The translations under genes were made by a program, and so were the position numbers. This document shows, piece by piece, positions 1 to 12,378 of a stretch of DNA of 64,000 nt. The notes beneath the pieces were generated by a model. That model searched no databases and was not told the origin of the DNA. It was given only the letters and a program-made list of their open reading frames with translations. The DNA comes from Sisyra terminalis. Taxonomy: Eukaryota > Arthropoda > Insecta > Neuroptera > Sisyridae. The stretch's first letter is position 1. Each line of letters starts with the position of its first letter. The DNA lies in contig OY292279.1 of assembly GCA_958496175.1 (NCBI GenBank), positions 11,222,001 through 11,286,000 on the forward strand. Reading direction: 5' to 3'.

Positions 1-1312
1 ATAGGGTATTCTTTGATTTGTTAGTATCAAAAGTTATCGAAGTAATGCCACAATTAAAATTGTGAAAAATTGGATTTTTTTGCAGAAACTATAGATTTTT
101 TACTATATGACGCTGTTTCTATTGACGTCCAAATGCTAATTGCGTCTAAAAACCAAAAAAAAAAAAGAAGATCAATCAATTTTCAGTTTACCCAACAATC
201 ATTCGATCAAGGTCACTTGATCCCATAAGCCTTTGATCGATTGAAAAATTGCCCTCTTCATTAAAACAAATCACTCACGAGAAAAAAGGAAAGCTAAAAA
301 AAGAATTTTCCAAGAGCGAATGATTGAAATTTGTTGCCAAGTCATAAATTTAATTTCATTCAAAACCGTATGAAACATAAAATCCCACTCCGCTAATAAA
401 AGAAAATGATAAATTTTGACGAAAACCGAAAATGACGGACATGTTAAAAATAAATGAACATCGCCCATTAGACGCGCGTTAAAACAACACACCATCTGGA
501 ATTGGTTCAAAAAATTTTTGGGGCGCCCACGATTTTCTTGACTTTTCCCGCGTGGTAATGCACAAATTTTTCGATAAAACGAAGCGAAAATGCTTTTATT
601 ACGCCCATTAAACACGATTCTAATTTCATTGCCATTTTTTACGCCACTGCTCACTATTAATCGCCATCCAAAGTTCACTAATCCTAACAGTAAAAGAGTC
701 CACATGTTCTTTTTTTTTCTAAGATCTATTTTCAACCTTCGTTTTTCTTTTTTTTTTATATAGAAACAAAAGAGTAATAGAAAATTGGCATGAATGAGTT
801 GGCTTTGGTAAAGTTTTAATTCAACAATTGAAAGTCTAAAGAAAAAAGATAGTTTGAAAAATTTTATTGATTTTTTTTTCTGTACATCATTGAAGAAAAC
901 AAAAAGGAGCGAAAGGATTTCTTGGAAGGATTTTTCAAGGATTTGATTAATATTATTGAAATGGAAGCTTTCTAATCTAATCGTTAAATATTTACAAAAA
1001 TAAATAATTTAATTATCCATATTTTTTTTGGATTAGTAAAAAAGTTTACGTAGTGTAATTGATGTGTAAAGTGTAAATCGTGTAAATGTTTAGTGAGTGT
1101 TCTTTTGTTTTATGTAATATGTGCTTTAGTGTTGTGTGTACAATGTAAAGTGTAAATGTGTAGGTGTAATTAAGCAAAATTAGAGTAAATTAAAACATAA
1201 GTTGAAAGCTTTTTTCATGTGATTTTCTTTAAACCAGTATTAAGTGTAATTTTGTCATTTGAATAGTAGTAGGCCATGTATGTTTGTAATGTAGGCAAAA
1301 ACAAATGACGAT

Positions 1313-2096
1313 TCACATGTGTCTAGTATTGCCAAAGCCTCCATGACCACTTTGCGAAGCTCCTTTGTTGTAACCCATTTGCAAATTAAGCTCAGCATTA
1401 TGCGCGCGCAATTGTTCCTCAGTGAATTCCCGCTCGTTTTTCTCGGCCATCTTAGGTCCCATGGCTGGTCCGGTATATTCGGGATGTTTTTGAGTCTACA
1501 ATTATTAGATGGTATCAGTAAATTGGTGGAAATTTTATAGAAATTTTATCTACTTACAAGTCTAGCTAAGGCATATAGGCACAGGGTGACTTGGGGGATG
1601 TTACGACGTTCGAATAAGTCTGCCGTTTGGAAAATTTCTTCTTCAGGCAAGCCATATTTTTTCAAAGCTGCTTGAAAACTAAAATCCAAACATAAGTGGT
1701 AAGATGAAAGATAATTCCAATAGGGAAAACTTACCGTTGAATGTTTTCCATCAATTGAAAATTGGTTCCTTTGGTTTGGATTTTCTTGACCGATCCGGGA
1801 GCGATTTTGTTGATTAAGTTACAGAGGACGGAACCGTCGCGTAGGACATCTTCGTAGGGTCCCTTGGGCACGGGTTCTCCCAAAACTTGTGAAATCCAAG
1901 TGAGAACTTCGTTTTCTTGTTCCGCGTTACGAGCCTGCAAATAAACGAAAACAAATGGCTAACGATAATCACGGGAAAACAAAAGAAAAACAATGAAAAA
2001 CAAAAGCCAAACTTTGAATTTAACAGGGCTGGCCTCTTGGGTCGAACGGAGCAATCGCAGTAATTTTCCATTGGAAAACTGCTGATTCACGCTCAT
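1313..2096 (-). CDS. Transgelin/Chd64-like calponin-family protein (single CH domain + calponin-like repeat)
   Basis: Small actin-binding protein of the calponin/transgelin/Mp20 family, expected in muscle or cytoskeleton. Four minus-strand exons: 2096-2013, 1934-1735, 1678-1558 and 1495-1313, 588 nt or 195 residues, close to the family's usual 180-200. The last three exons are well supported: GT/AG ends agree in phase, the CH domain includes YEDVLRDGSVLCNLINK, and the C-terminus has the calponin-type stretch LQMGYNKGASQSG and ends NTRHM. These features fit the Chd64/transgelin branch rather than Mp20, whose end is KILLGK. Exon 1, starting MSVNQQ, is uncertain: its donor (gtttgg) is weak, and another in-phase donor lies at about 2021. 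The true first exon may lie further upstream. It stands head-to-head with the related gene at 12379-17403, about 10 kb away, suggesting an old duplication later split by transposons. Confidence 0.85.
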
Positions 2097-3239
2097 CGTT
2101 ACTACCGGCAATGTTTCGTGCGAAAAGCGGTGCAAATTTTTATAGGAACTTCCAAAATATTGACCTTCATTTGTCTACCTACGTATGAAATTATTTTCAA
2201 AAAAAAAACATATATATGGCGCTTCCTGTCGTTCCAATGTAAAGTGTAACTTTTGGAAAATAAATAGCAACATTTAATGTGTCAGGAAAAATGAAAAATT
2301 TTTCGTTACGATGGAGAAAAAATTATGTTTCGCTTGTGGAATATCGCAATTTGGCACCGTGACAAATTGAATTTCGCGCCACGTGCCAATTTTAAGGAGA
2401 ACAGATGAATAAAAGTTTTTTTTATGGTGTTTCGATCCACTTGGGTGTATTAAATAACGATTTAATTCGCAATTAAATCGTAAATTAACGAGATCGAAAA
2501 TTTATTGAGACAAAAAAAAAGACGATCAAATTGGTAATGGAGATGTGGAACGATTTGGTGCCAAATTGGCAAAATTTTATCGTGTCAAGATCAAACCAAA
2601 GTCGTTGAATGAATTTTCATCTTTCGTAAATATTTTGAAGTTTAAAGAATCATAAACAATGATTACATCAACCAAAAAAAAAAAAAATGAGCATCTCTTG
2701 GAAGGAAAAACAAATGTGCGATTTTCATCTTTTTTTTCATATCAACACGTAATTCAATACCGCAGTTCTTTTGTTCCAAATTTAAACAAAAAGAAATGCA
2801 AAATGGAGCAATGAAATATGGAACGGGAAAATCGTGATTTTCCATTGAAAATTCTCTCTAGTGACCGAAAATTATTTGGAAATTTGCTAAAAATATCTTC
2901 GTAAACATCCACAACGTTTAAGTTGGCAACTGAAACTCAAACAAATTTGAGTTATTATTCATTTTATTGTCCATTCGTTCCAGAAAAGCTTTACGTATGT
3001 CTAAATATGATGATAGTAGGCTATTTTTTTAAAATGTTTTTTTCGTTAAAAAAAGCGTTTCGCCATTATTTATTGATACTAAAGCATTAATTTTCCCAAA
3101 AAAAATACAAAGTTAGCTTTGTTTTATTCTTTAAAATTCAAAAAAATTATACTTACCGGCATTGTAATTTATTACTAATTGATAGTTTTTTGTTTTTTTT
3201 AGTTGTTTGTTTAAAAAAAAATTGAAGTCAAAAAACAGT

Positions 3240-3470
3240 TGACTGGCGGGCAAAGCAAACGAACAAGCAAATGCAAGAGACTACTGACAGAGCGTCGCGA
3301 CGCTACCGGCTTTTCTCTCTCGACGTCGCCCATATATTTTTCCCACCCTCGCCTCCCACCCGCCCTTTTCACCGCCGCCACCTCTGAATTTTCCTTTTAC
3401 ACCTCCGCCATCTTGTCTTCTAGCGTAACAACATCCTCGCGAGGACCATTAGTTAATTTTCCCGAACAAA
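3240..3470 (-). promoter_or_regulatory. GC-richer island, possible promoter of the transgelin-like gene
   Basis: This stretch is clearly richer in G+C and CpG than its surroundings. Read on the minus strand it holds AAGATGGCGG (a YY1/Pho-type motif), a TATA-like AAATATATGGG near 3330, a GAGAGAGAAA run, and an Inr-like TCAGT at about 3287. It lies 1.2 kb upstream of the only minus-strand gene here, so a promoter or 5' non-coding exon is plausible. An open plus-strand frame across it reads as low-complexity S/T/P and has no coding signature. No transcript evidence is available. Confidence 0.35.
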
Positions 3471-3890
3471 ACCTATTAGAAAATTTTCTGTGGATCTATA
3501 TATGTTTGGCCGAGTGTGGGCGGTTGGGTGTTCCAAAAACAAAACAAAAAAAAAAAAAAAAAAAAACACCGAACGGACCATTGCGCCGAATGACGTAAAT
3601 CCTTTACATACTGTTTTGTTTTATTACGTCCATCGAAAACATTACGCCATTCATATAATAATATATACAAATGAAAATAATTCTTACGATCGTATTTTTT
3701 TTTCTTTAATATACTTTTCATTTGTTATTTACGTATCGTTTCGCATTTGTTGCTGACATTAGTTTTTCCTCGGGTGCTTATTTTAGCCACACATTGTAAT
3801 TTATTTTGTTTTTATGTCCGTAATTTAAAAAGAAAAAAAAACTTATCTATTTTTTATGAAAATTAAGATGTTTTGATGAAAATATTATAA

Positions 3891-6407
3891 TCTATAGATA
3901 CTAATATATAAAAATCTTACGTCTATCCAAACATTTTAAATTTGAACTCAATTTTTGGATAAATATTTGTCTCATGAGGCCCTTATTCCAGATTTAACAT
4001 TTTTAAATTTTTCGTTTGTCTGTAGGTCTCGTTATAACTAAAGAACAGAAAAATCAAATTTTATAAAATTTTGTATTATGATAAAACACAATTACCCACT
4101 TCCATTAGGCTAATTATCATTCCTTAAAAACAATAAGAAAAAGTGTCCCCTACTTAAAAAGTGAGGGATGAAAAAAATTTTTTTTCTTTAGACAGGCGAA
4201 TTATATATCGTTTGAAAGATATTTTAAAGTTAGAAAATAATTTGTATTAATATTTTTAGTTAAACTAATAATAAGCACAGTAAATTGAATTTAAGGTACA
4301 AAAAATCGTTTCTTTGAAATAGCAACATTTTTGTATACAAACAAAGATAAGATTTATAATTATATGTAAATAGCGAATTGGCTTACATATCTTATGCTCA
4401 TAATTAAAGAGCCGTGGGTTCAAATCTTACAACAAATCTTTTTTCTTACAAAATTGTAAATAGACCTTGAGGGGTGTTCAATAAGAAAATAATTTATTTA
4501 TAATTAATTATTTTTTTTAATATTCCTACCCTTAAAGAGTAAAAAATGGTGATTAAGTTTGTATGAGAAAATGTAGAGTTAATCAAAATCGAAGTTTTAA
4601 ATTTAATAAGTGTAATTAATAAATAAATAATGAATTAATAATAAGTTTCTGTTTTGTTATATCATTTTAATAACAGCATTTTAAATAACGTCATTTCACT
4701 TAATTAGTATGAAAGTTTATGTAGTAGGTACTTATACCAAATACCAAACAGGCAGTTTTTAATTTTTTTTTGTTTTTCAACAATCAAACTTTTTAAAATC
4801 TAATTTTTTGAACCAATGATTGTGACCTGGAGCAATTATATATTTTGCTGAATAGCATTAAGGGAGGAATTTCTTATCATATATTTCATTATCAATTAAA
4901 ATATAAAACCTTCCAAACTAACTTTTCTACGGTTTTTAGAACAATTTTAAAACCAATTATTGTTATTGAAAATAAATAAAATATTCGAATTTACTTCCAC
5001 CATTTCTATCTATTTCCAACAATTTTGTATGTACAACGTCCAAATGTGCGAAATCGAATAGCTTTTTAGTCATGATAATCAAAATAAAAAATATCAAAAT
5101 TTTTTTCGATTTACATTGTATTTTCAAGTATAAATATCACTTTTATGTCGATGAAATTTGGAAAGTGTTTTCCTTATACGATGCAGACATATAATAAGAA
5201 AGGATTTTTAAAAATTTCTCCCCTAAAAGAGTGAAGATTGGTGACAAAGTTTGTATGGGATAATATCTAATAAACAATCGAAATTTCAAATTTAATAGTC
5301 AAAGTGCTGTTAAAAACGAAACCAATTTACCGCTTAATATAAAACAAAGTTGGTTGATTATTAGAAACAAAAACTTAGGGTCTGCTTAAAAATTTAAACT
5401 CTGTTTGATATATCTGGAAGAGGTTAAGTTAAGTTTATAAGAGACCATTAAGTTCTTTGGCTTTCACATATTGTTAACCTGAAAATCCGTAATACGTATT
5501 CACAAATAATACATTAGTGAAGGAGTACCCCTTGAAATTTGGGGATCTAAAAGAAAATACTTACCGGAATTTTTGAGAACTAAAGTTAGTGGCTCCTACT
5601 GACAGAGAAAGAATGATAAATTTAAGAAGGGGGGGGGATGTGTGTTTTGAATATTAAACATACGATTAGTCATAATGAAAGAAGAAAATTAAAATGCTCT
5701 TTCAGAGCAAAAAGCATACGCCCAATCGTGTATGGTGAACTCGAGACTGTCCAATATGGTTTAATGATATAATTGAAATTCAGATTCTTTAATAATAAAT
5801 ATATAGTTACACAAGGGTTTTACTTGATTATGGAGGAACTGGGTTTCGTACAATTGAACAAATTTTAATTTCACGGTAGTTTTGTACATTGCAGTAGTGA
5901 AATTGTTTTGAGAAAAAGGTTCATTCGGGAGTCAAGACAATAAAATGGGATTTCTACTAATATTTTAAATCTAGATCCTTAATTTCTGTTATTTTGACGC
6001 GAGTATTTTGATAACTTTTTACCGTTTTAAGTCATAATTAACACCGATTTTATTGAACTTGACGATATTTTTAATTTATGCATAGATACTGATTGATTTA
6101 CGAAATATTTGGTTCACGGTAGTTATACCTACCGTTGGTATACGCAATAGACCATACTCTTTTTAGATATTTATAAATATTTTTTGAAAATTAATTGATT
6201 ATTATTTACAACTATTTTATTCTAAGGAACAATTTATTAAATGTGTCTTTTTAAAGTCGACAAAATAGTATTCTTAAGTATGATTATGCTTTTCGTAAAA
6301 GAAATAAGAAAAATACAAATTTTCATATACCACTTCAAACAGCAAATCTAAAAAGAAAATATAACCAACACCTACGTCACGCAGACGAAGTCGCGGGTAT
6401 TAGCTAG
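3891..6407 (+). mobile_element. Non-autonomous Helitron
   Basis: The left end begins TCTATAGATACTAATATA after an A. The right end has a small hairpin (CGC-A-GAC, loop GAA, GTC-GCG, at about 6379-6394) followed about 10 bp later by CTAG and then T. A TC start, a CTRR end, a 3' hairpin and insertion between A and T are the Helitron signature. No Rep/helicase coding is visible, so it would depend on a partner. A core at about 4555-5535 is closely related to 13005-13990 in the Mp20 intron. A tRNA-like B-box (GGGTTCAAATC) sits near 4418. Confidence 0.7.
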
Positions 6408-6549
6408 TATACTATATTTTTCTTTATTTGGATATAAAATCAGTTCTAATACATAGATATAGATTGGATAAATAAAATATATAATTACTAAATATGAAGT
6501 TGCATGGTCAAAGCTTGAAGGCCAAAAGATTTAAATATGCAGTTGAGGA

Positions 6550-6893
6550 ATTTGGAACCAGTTTCAGGTAGTTATTATTTGTTGTCAATTATAAATACAT
6601 TAACACATTTTTCCGAATCCATTAGTTACACCTTCAATCTACCTTTATCTCACATTTTGGCCTTCAAAAGCTTTTACTATGTTATTTCATATCAACAGTT
6701 GAGAGCAGGTAAAATACCTTTTCAAGGAACCAGTTTGAGGTATTTATTATTTGTTGTCAATTATAATTACATTAACACCTGTTTCCGAATCCATTAGTGG
6801 CACCTTTGCCTTTATCTCACAATTTGGCCTTCAAAAGCTTTTACTATGTTATTTCATATCAACAGTTGAGAGCAGGTAAAATACCTTTTCAAT
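6550..6893. repeat. Tandem duplication, two copies of about 157-172 bp
   Basis: Two adjacent copies share TTTGTTGTCAATTATAA, CCGAATCCATTAGT and GAGAGCAGGTAAAATACC, with start-to-start distance 172 bp at the front and 157 bp at the back. The second copy lacks about 15 bp. Two copies only, no gene inside. Confidence 0.85.
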
Positions 6894-7144
6894 TTCACAC
6901 CTCTTTGGAATTTAAGCAAATACCTTTACAATATTTATCATTATGGACCAAAGGTCGATAAAATTTAATATAAATTTCTTCTACCTGAATTCTATCGATA
7001 ATTTAAGAACCAGTTTATCGATTTCGATAATATTTTGTTTTCAGGTACATCTTAGTGTTTCACCAATAGAAAAGTATTAAGGTCAAGTCAAGAATATTCT
7101 AAATAATTGTACCAATACTTGATTCTGGTTTTACTTTTGGTTCC

Positions 7145-8276
7145 TTCTCCCTCTTCTCTCTAAAATTCTAGAAAAGCTTCTCCTTAAAAGAATTCTTCCT
7201 ATCCTGGAAACCAAAAATATAATTCCATACCATCAATTTGGTTTTCACTCCTTTTACTCTACGACTCAACAGTGTTTTAGAGTAGTCGATACCATTTCCG
7301 CAGCCCTTGAAAATAAGAGGGTGTGTCTTGGGGTTTTTCTGGATGTTGTACAGGCGTTTGATCGCGTGTGGTATCCTGGTTTCTTATATAAGCTCAAGGC
7401 ACTTCGACCTTCCCAGTATTTCCGTATCCTACAATCCTATTTATCCAATGGCAGCTTCAGTGTGAGATGTGGAGCTACATATTCTGCCTCGATTCCTATT
7501 CTTGCTGGAGTACCACAGGGGAGTATTATTGGTCCTCTTCTTTACATCATCTATACGTCCGATATCCCAACTCACCCACTTATGCTGATGATACAGCAAT
7601 CCTTTCCACTGACCCTAACCCCATAAAATCAACCCATACGTTACAGCACCACTTCGATCTCATCTTGGGATGGTGTCAGAAATGGAAGATAAAAATCAAC
7701 AATGAAAAAAGCGTGATGATACCATTCACGCTAAGACGACTGACATTCCCTCCGATTTACTTTGACAACGACACTATCCCAATTGCTTCCAAGGTTCGTT
7801 ATTTAGGATTCTACCTAGACAGCCACTTAACCTGGAACCCACATATTAAATTCAAAAGACAAATACTAAACCAACGATACGGACTATTACGTAGACTTTT
7901 AGGACCTAAATCTTCAGTTAATACAAAAACTAAACTCACCGTTTACAAAACTCTACTACGACCTATCTGGGCTTACGGAGCAGAATTGTGGGGCTCTGCA
8001 AAACCATCCAACATCCAAATTATCCAATGTTTCCAATCAAAAGTCCTTTGTCGAATAATCAATGCTCCTCATTATGTTAACAACCGAATCATACACAATG
8101 ATCTCAACTTTCCTTTTGTCACTACCTTAGTCCAAGAACGATTCCAAAAATTCCACTCCAAGTTAGTCGACCATCCTAACCCTAATGCCCAAATTCTTTT
8201 CTCTGAAACTCATCCAGACAACATGCCACGTAGGCTGAAACGACGTTGGCCTCGCGACCTCCTAACAACTTCTTAG
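7145..8276 (+). pseudogene. Reverse transcriptase fragment of the LINE (frameshifted)
   Basis: The C-terminal half of a Jockey-clade ORF2. The first frame (7145 to about 7600) contains KILEKLLLKRILP, HQFGF and the first catalytic Asp motif. The second (about 7560-8276) contains YADD, then KYL/RYLGF-type motif (VRYLGFYLDSHLTW) and the Jockey-typical tail (YKTLLRPIWAYGAELWG). There is no endonuclease domain and no ORF1, because the insertion is 5'-truncated. It ends with TAG at about 8274. Not expected to be active. Confidence 0.85.
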
Positions 8277-8404
8277 AGAGTCCCAACATTGGTTGGGTCC
8301 TCTCAACATGTTTCAAAAATACCACACCAGGGTCGAACTACGGTTTTTACCTCAAGTGTGGTATATAAGCAACCAAAATTTGTTAGCACATTGAATAGTA
8401 TATA

Positions 8405-9200
8405 AGGGTGATTTTTTTTTTGGTCCCATCGTGAAATTTTGTTGGAAATACCTAAAAAAAAATTCTCTGAAAGTTTGAGCCCTTAATATTAATTTTAAGT
8501 CCTCGACCAAGACGTGTATAGATTTCCCATTGAAAATACACGGAAACTCTGATTTTTTATTTTTAAATTTCTATATCTCAGCGGCATTTCATGGGATCGC
8601 TTTTACCGAAGATGGTTTTTTCTCAGAATTAAACGCTCTACAAAAGTGTCCATTGCGACAAAGTCGTAACTCACACCGGTGAGGTAGTACGGGCCACTGA
8701 ACCTGATTTTTTCATAAAATTCAAGGCTTAATATCTCCTTTAATATTGATCTTCGCGATTTGGTCTACAAGAACTTTTTTGTAGGAAATCAAATTCTCTA
8801 CAAGTTTTTCATTTATAATTTTTCCGTAGCTCTTGTTATTTACGAGATAAATGCAAAAAAAACGCGAATTTTAGTGAAAAATCAGGTTCAGTGGCCCGTA
8901 CTACCTCACCGGTGTGAATTACGACTTTGTCGCAATGGGCACTTTTGTAGAGCATTTAATTCTGAGAAAAAACCATCTTCGGTAAAAGCGATCCCATGAA
9001 ATGCCGCTGAGATATAGAAATTTAAAAATAAAAAATCAGAGTTTCCGTGTATTTTCAATGGGAAATCTTTACACGTCTTGGTCGAGGACTTAAAATTAAT
9101 ATTAAGGGCTCAAACTTTCAGAGAATTCTTTTTTGGTATTTCTAACAAAATTTCACGATGGGACCAAAAAAAGTCAAAAAAAGTAAAAAAAAATCACCCT
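8405..9200. mobile_element. Long-palindrome (hairpin) element, family 1 copy A
   Basis: 796 bp whose halves are inverted copies of each other: AGGGTGATTTTTTTTTGGTC at the left and its complement at the right, continuing inward through AAAGTTTGAGCCCTTAATA, CTCTACAAAAGTG and ACACCGGTGAGGTAGTACGG. It sits inside the LINE 3' UTR, flanked by AATAGTATATA on both sides (8394-8404 and 9201-9211). There is no transposase. A near-identical copy is at 56346-57144 and a relative at 21200-22034. Confidence 0.9.
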
Positions 9201-9689
9201 AATAGTATATAAATTGTAAATATATAGAAGGCAATAAAAGATTAAAAAAAAAACTTTTGGTTCCAATTTAAAGACAGCTTCACTGATTTGATAGAAACTT
9301 TGTAATCAAGTTCAACTAATTTTTCTTCAGAAGAAAAGGTTGCCTATTTACATTTATTTATTAATAATAAAAGTAGCATTCAGAAGAAGGTCTTTTAAAA
9401 TAAATAAATGGACACCTATTAGTTGGATATAAATTGGACCTTTTAATTAAATATCTATGTTCTTTTTTAAGATATCAAAAAATCAGCATATTTTAAATCA
9501 TGGGTTGCCGATCCAAATGATCTTGCGGGCCATTTTAGAAATGCATCCTAATTCCGCGGGCGACCATTAAATTTATATATCTCAAATTCTCCATACTTAA
9601 TTTAGATATATTGTTAACATTTTTATCTGTAAATGTTTTTATCTATTTCTTTCGTCATTTTTGGAAAACGGCATTTTTAACGCTTAATA

Positions 9690-10274
9690 CAGTAGCTATG
9701 ATAATGCAGTTAAACCTAAATAAAACCAAAGCCATCATTTTTACCAAAAGAAGACCAATAATAAATCAAAAAATCAAACTTAGAAGTAATGACATCGAAT
9801 GGTCCACTTCATTAAAATACTTAGGGGTGACGTTAGACCAAAGATTAACATTTACTCTCCACATCAACAACCTAGTACAAAGACGTAAGGGTCTCATTGT
9901 TGCACTTTTTCCCTTGTTGAACAGGGGCAGCGGCTTAAGTGCGAAAAATAAACTAATTATTTATAAAGTACTTATTAGGCCAATGTTAACCTATGCAGGA
10001 GTAAGTTGGAGCTTCATAAGCAACAGTAATTTTAACAAACTGCAAATAGTGCAAAATAAATTTTTGAGGTTTGCTTTGAATGCACCAAGGTACACGTGGG
10101 TCCGGGAACTTCATGACAGAAGTGAATTTACCGCTGGTAAAAGAATATTTAAAAGAAGTTTGCTTCAATTTTTTTAAGAAATGCGAAGAAAACGAAAATG
10201 TAGCATTCAGAAATATTGGGGCTTATGATCAGAATGTAGTGACAAAGCACAAAAGAATAAGATATATTTTATAA
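9690..10274 (+). pseudogene. Second decayed non-LTR reverse transcriptase C-terminal fragment
   Basis: It encodes LNLNKTKAIIF, LKYLGVTLDQRLTF and KVLIRPMLTYAGVSW, the stretch just after the catalytic palm in Jockey-type LINE proteins. The frame changes near 10150, where the tail continues as FKKCEENENVAFRN to a stop at about 10274. No YADD or upstream RT is left. It is too divergent to be the same family as the LINE at 7145. Confidence 0.75.
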
Positions 10275-10289
10275 GAACTAGCATATTGT

Positions 10290-10364
10290 ATTATTTTCTT
10301 TTTTTTTTTCTTTTTTTTTTCTTTTTTTTTTCTTTTTTTTTTCTTTTTTTTTTCTTTTTTTTTT
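10290..10364. repeat. (T9-10 C)n microsatellite
   Basis: About six T-runs of 8-10 bases separated by single C. It directly follows the decayed RT fragment, so it may derive from that element's 3' tail (read on the other strand as A-runs with G). Confidence 0.9.
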
Positions 10365-11257
10365 AATTGATAATGCAGTGATTTTTAGAGTAATTGAAAA
10401 TTTTCTTATACCTTAGTTGAAAAAAATATATCTTGGTGATTAGTTATAAAAAGTACAGCAAGGGATGCTGCAAGTTGCTAAGGGAAAATTAACAATTGGT
10501 GAATAACTTCCAACGTTCAACGCTAGATGTTGTGAAAAATTACATTTCCGGTTATCAAAATCACTGCAATTAATAACATTAAAATATCTTGTTTATCTTA
10601 ATTTTCGTAACTTGGAAAAATGAGCTAAGAATAAATCATTCCGCCAATTACGACGTAAAAAATTTATAGGTTTTTTTTAATGGACAGTTACCTATTAATC
10701 ATTCAATTATATATACCTATCTACAACCATTGCGTTTATATTTTTTTCCTCAATATTATGTTAATGATGAATTATAAATTTGAAGAAATTCGCACCTGAT
10801 GTAATAGTTAATAATAGATAACTGGTAATTAATCACAAAGTTCAATTGAAATTAAAATAAATTTTTATTCTGAGTCTTATTAAACAAATTAATTTTTCAA
10901 TTGTGAATTGAAAAAAAAATGTAAACTTTCATCACCATTTCTAATTTTGAGAGTATAAATTTTTTATTTTGAAATTTAGTGCAACTTTTAAAAGAAACAT
11001 TTTATGATTTTATAATTATTTTGATATTTCTTCATATAATGTTTCGTAAAGAAAAAAACTTCAACGGAATCCAAAAACAACTTTACTCAAAAGACTATTT
11101 TCACGCTTCTAAAAATAAATGTGTTGAATTTAAATAGAAGTGTTTAAATCATATGAAATTTGTAACATTATAAGGCAAATTTGTTCTCAATTTGCATATA
11201 ATGATTTAATTTTATTATAATTCCATCAATTATATATTGAAACAGAAAGGGACAAAG

Positions 11258-11460
11258 TCTGTCTCTCTCTTTGTGCCATGCCGGCACGCGATTGGCTGAA
11301 TGACTTCTATCTCTCTCCCACCAATGCGAATGTACATGTACACGTGGATTGTTCTGGAAACATCTATAGAGTGTGCATATGGATTGTTCTGGAACAATTA
11401 AATATTCTAGAATGGTGGGTTGCGGGTATATAAGGCGCTCAGCCAAGCCAGTTGATAGTT
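11258..11460 (+). promoter_or_regulatory. Heat-shock-type promoter block: GAGA, CCAAT, HSE and TATA motifs
   Basis: In order: CT/GAGA run (11258-11271), ATTGG (11291-11295), a second CT run (11310-11318), CCAAT (11321-11325), then three inverted heat-shock-element pairs, TTCTGGAA (11352-11359), TTCTGGAA (11387-11394) and TTCTAGAA (11405-11412), and a TATA box TATATAAG (11427-11434). An Inr-like CCAGTT lies at about 11448, with likely initiation at 11450-11460. The first two HSEs lie in a 15-bp direct repeat, TGGATTGTTCTGGAA, at 11345 and 11380. This order and spacing match inducible hsp promoters of insects. No chaperone reading frame follows. The next coding exon (Mp20, 12379) is 0.9 kb away, and the leader has one early ATG followed at once by stop, so the product may be non-coding or an Mp20 leader. 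Confidence 0.6.
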
Positions 11461-12378
11461 CGATAGTGAGAAATTTTTCGCCAGAAGGCTATTCAATTTT
11501 GCCGCCTCTATTGACCTTTGAAATTTGATACCTAATCCATAATCATATTAATTACATTTATCCAATCGATGGAATTGTAATTTGAATTCTATCACCGTTA
11601 TTACATCAAATTTTTAGGCCAAATTTGCCACCCCATAAAATTTGCGGTCCAAGACTTCAGCCTGCTGGTAAATCCGCTACTATCCAGAAGTTTAATCCAT
11701 CTTCTTCCTGGTGTTTTGAAGTCTTCTTGTTTCCATTTACCAAATTGTCATCAAATCATTGACAAAAAACCCGAAAAAAAAGCTTTGAAACCTTAAAATG
11801 GCATGAAAATTGGTCAGAGGATTTCCAGTATAACTTCCCTTATAAGTTCCCTTCTTTATGGAATTAAGTTTTCCAGTTTCTAAACCCTTCTTTGTCGATT
11901 AAGACGTCCGATTTGCCTGAATTTCCAATTTTATACTCCGAAAACACTTGTGACAAATTTTATTAGTATTTAATGCCAATTTGTTAAAAATTAAAGTTTT
12001 ATTACATTGCCTTATGTTTTTTTTTCTTACTTCCAAAGCAATAAAAGTCAAATTTCAACCGTAAAATTGATTATCTTAATTTCAAAAAATCCTCAAGTCA
12101 CGGTGATTTATTTCCTATTTATTTGATCTAGTAGGCTTTGCACAACCATTGATTGAAATTATGTCATGACCTACTTGATCGTCTAAACAAGAAGTTTTAA
12201 TTGAAAATGTGTTGAGACTTAAGATTTGTATTTTTGGAACATTATAAATTAAATCACTTTAATAATTAGGTCTCCCGACGATTATATACACATCTATATC
12301 TAAACTTAACATATTACTGCATTTATAATGGTCAAAGTTAATTAAGTTTTAAGTGATCCCTTTTTTTTTGTGTTAAAG

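Larger units (their letters stand above)
7145..9252 (+). mobile_element. 5'-truncated Jockey-like non-LTR retrotransposon (LINE), with nested hairpin element
   Basis: A 12-bp direct repeat, ACTTTTGGTTCC, flanks the unit (7133-7144 and 9253-9264), and the 3' end is an A-run after AATAAA, so the insertion boundaries are clear. It carries only the back part of reverse transcriptase and the C-terminal region. The fingers/palm begins at about 7145, FLDV...FD is near 7335, the GVPQGS motif near 7508, YADD near 7580, and the coding part ends at 8276. The first part reads in one frame and YADD onward in another, so at least one frameshift lies near 7560 and the copy is dead. After coding, the 3' UTR is split by an element at 8405-9200. 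The clean duplication suggests a fairly young insertion. Confidence 0.9.

Noticed and set aside
271..735. 154-codon open frame on the minus strand with a hydrophobic start
   Set aside because: It has no domain, no splice partner and a composition typical of AT-rich sequence. The hydrophobic start alone is not enough.
3239..3598. 119-codon plus-strand open frame in the GC-richer island
   Set aside because: Low-complexity Ser/Thr/Pro content explained by base composition, and the frame runs into an A-tract. A promoter or leader fits better.
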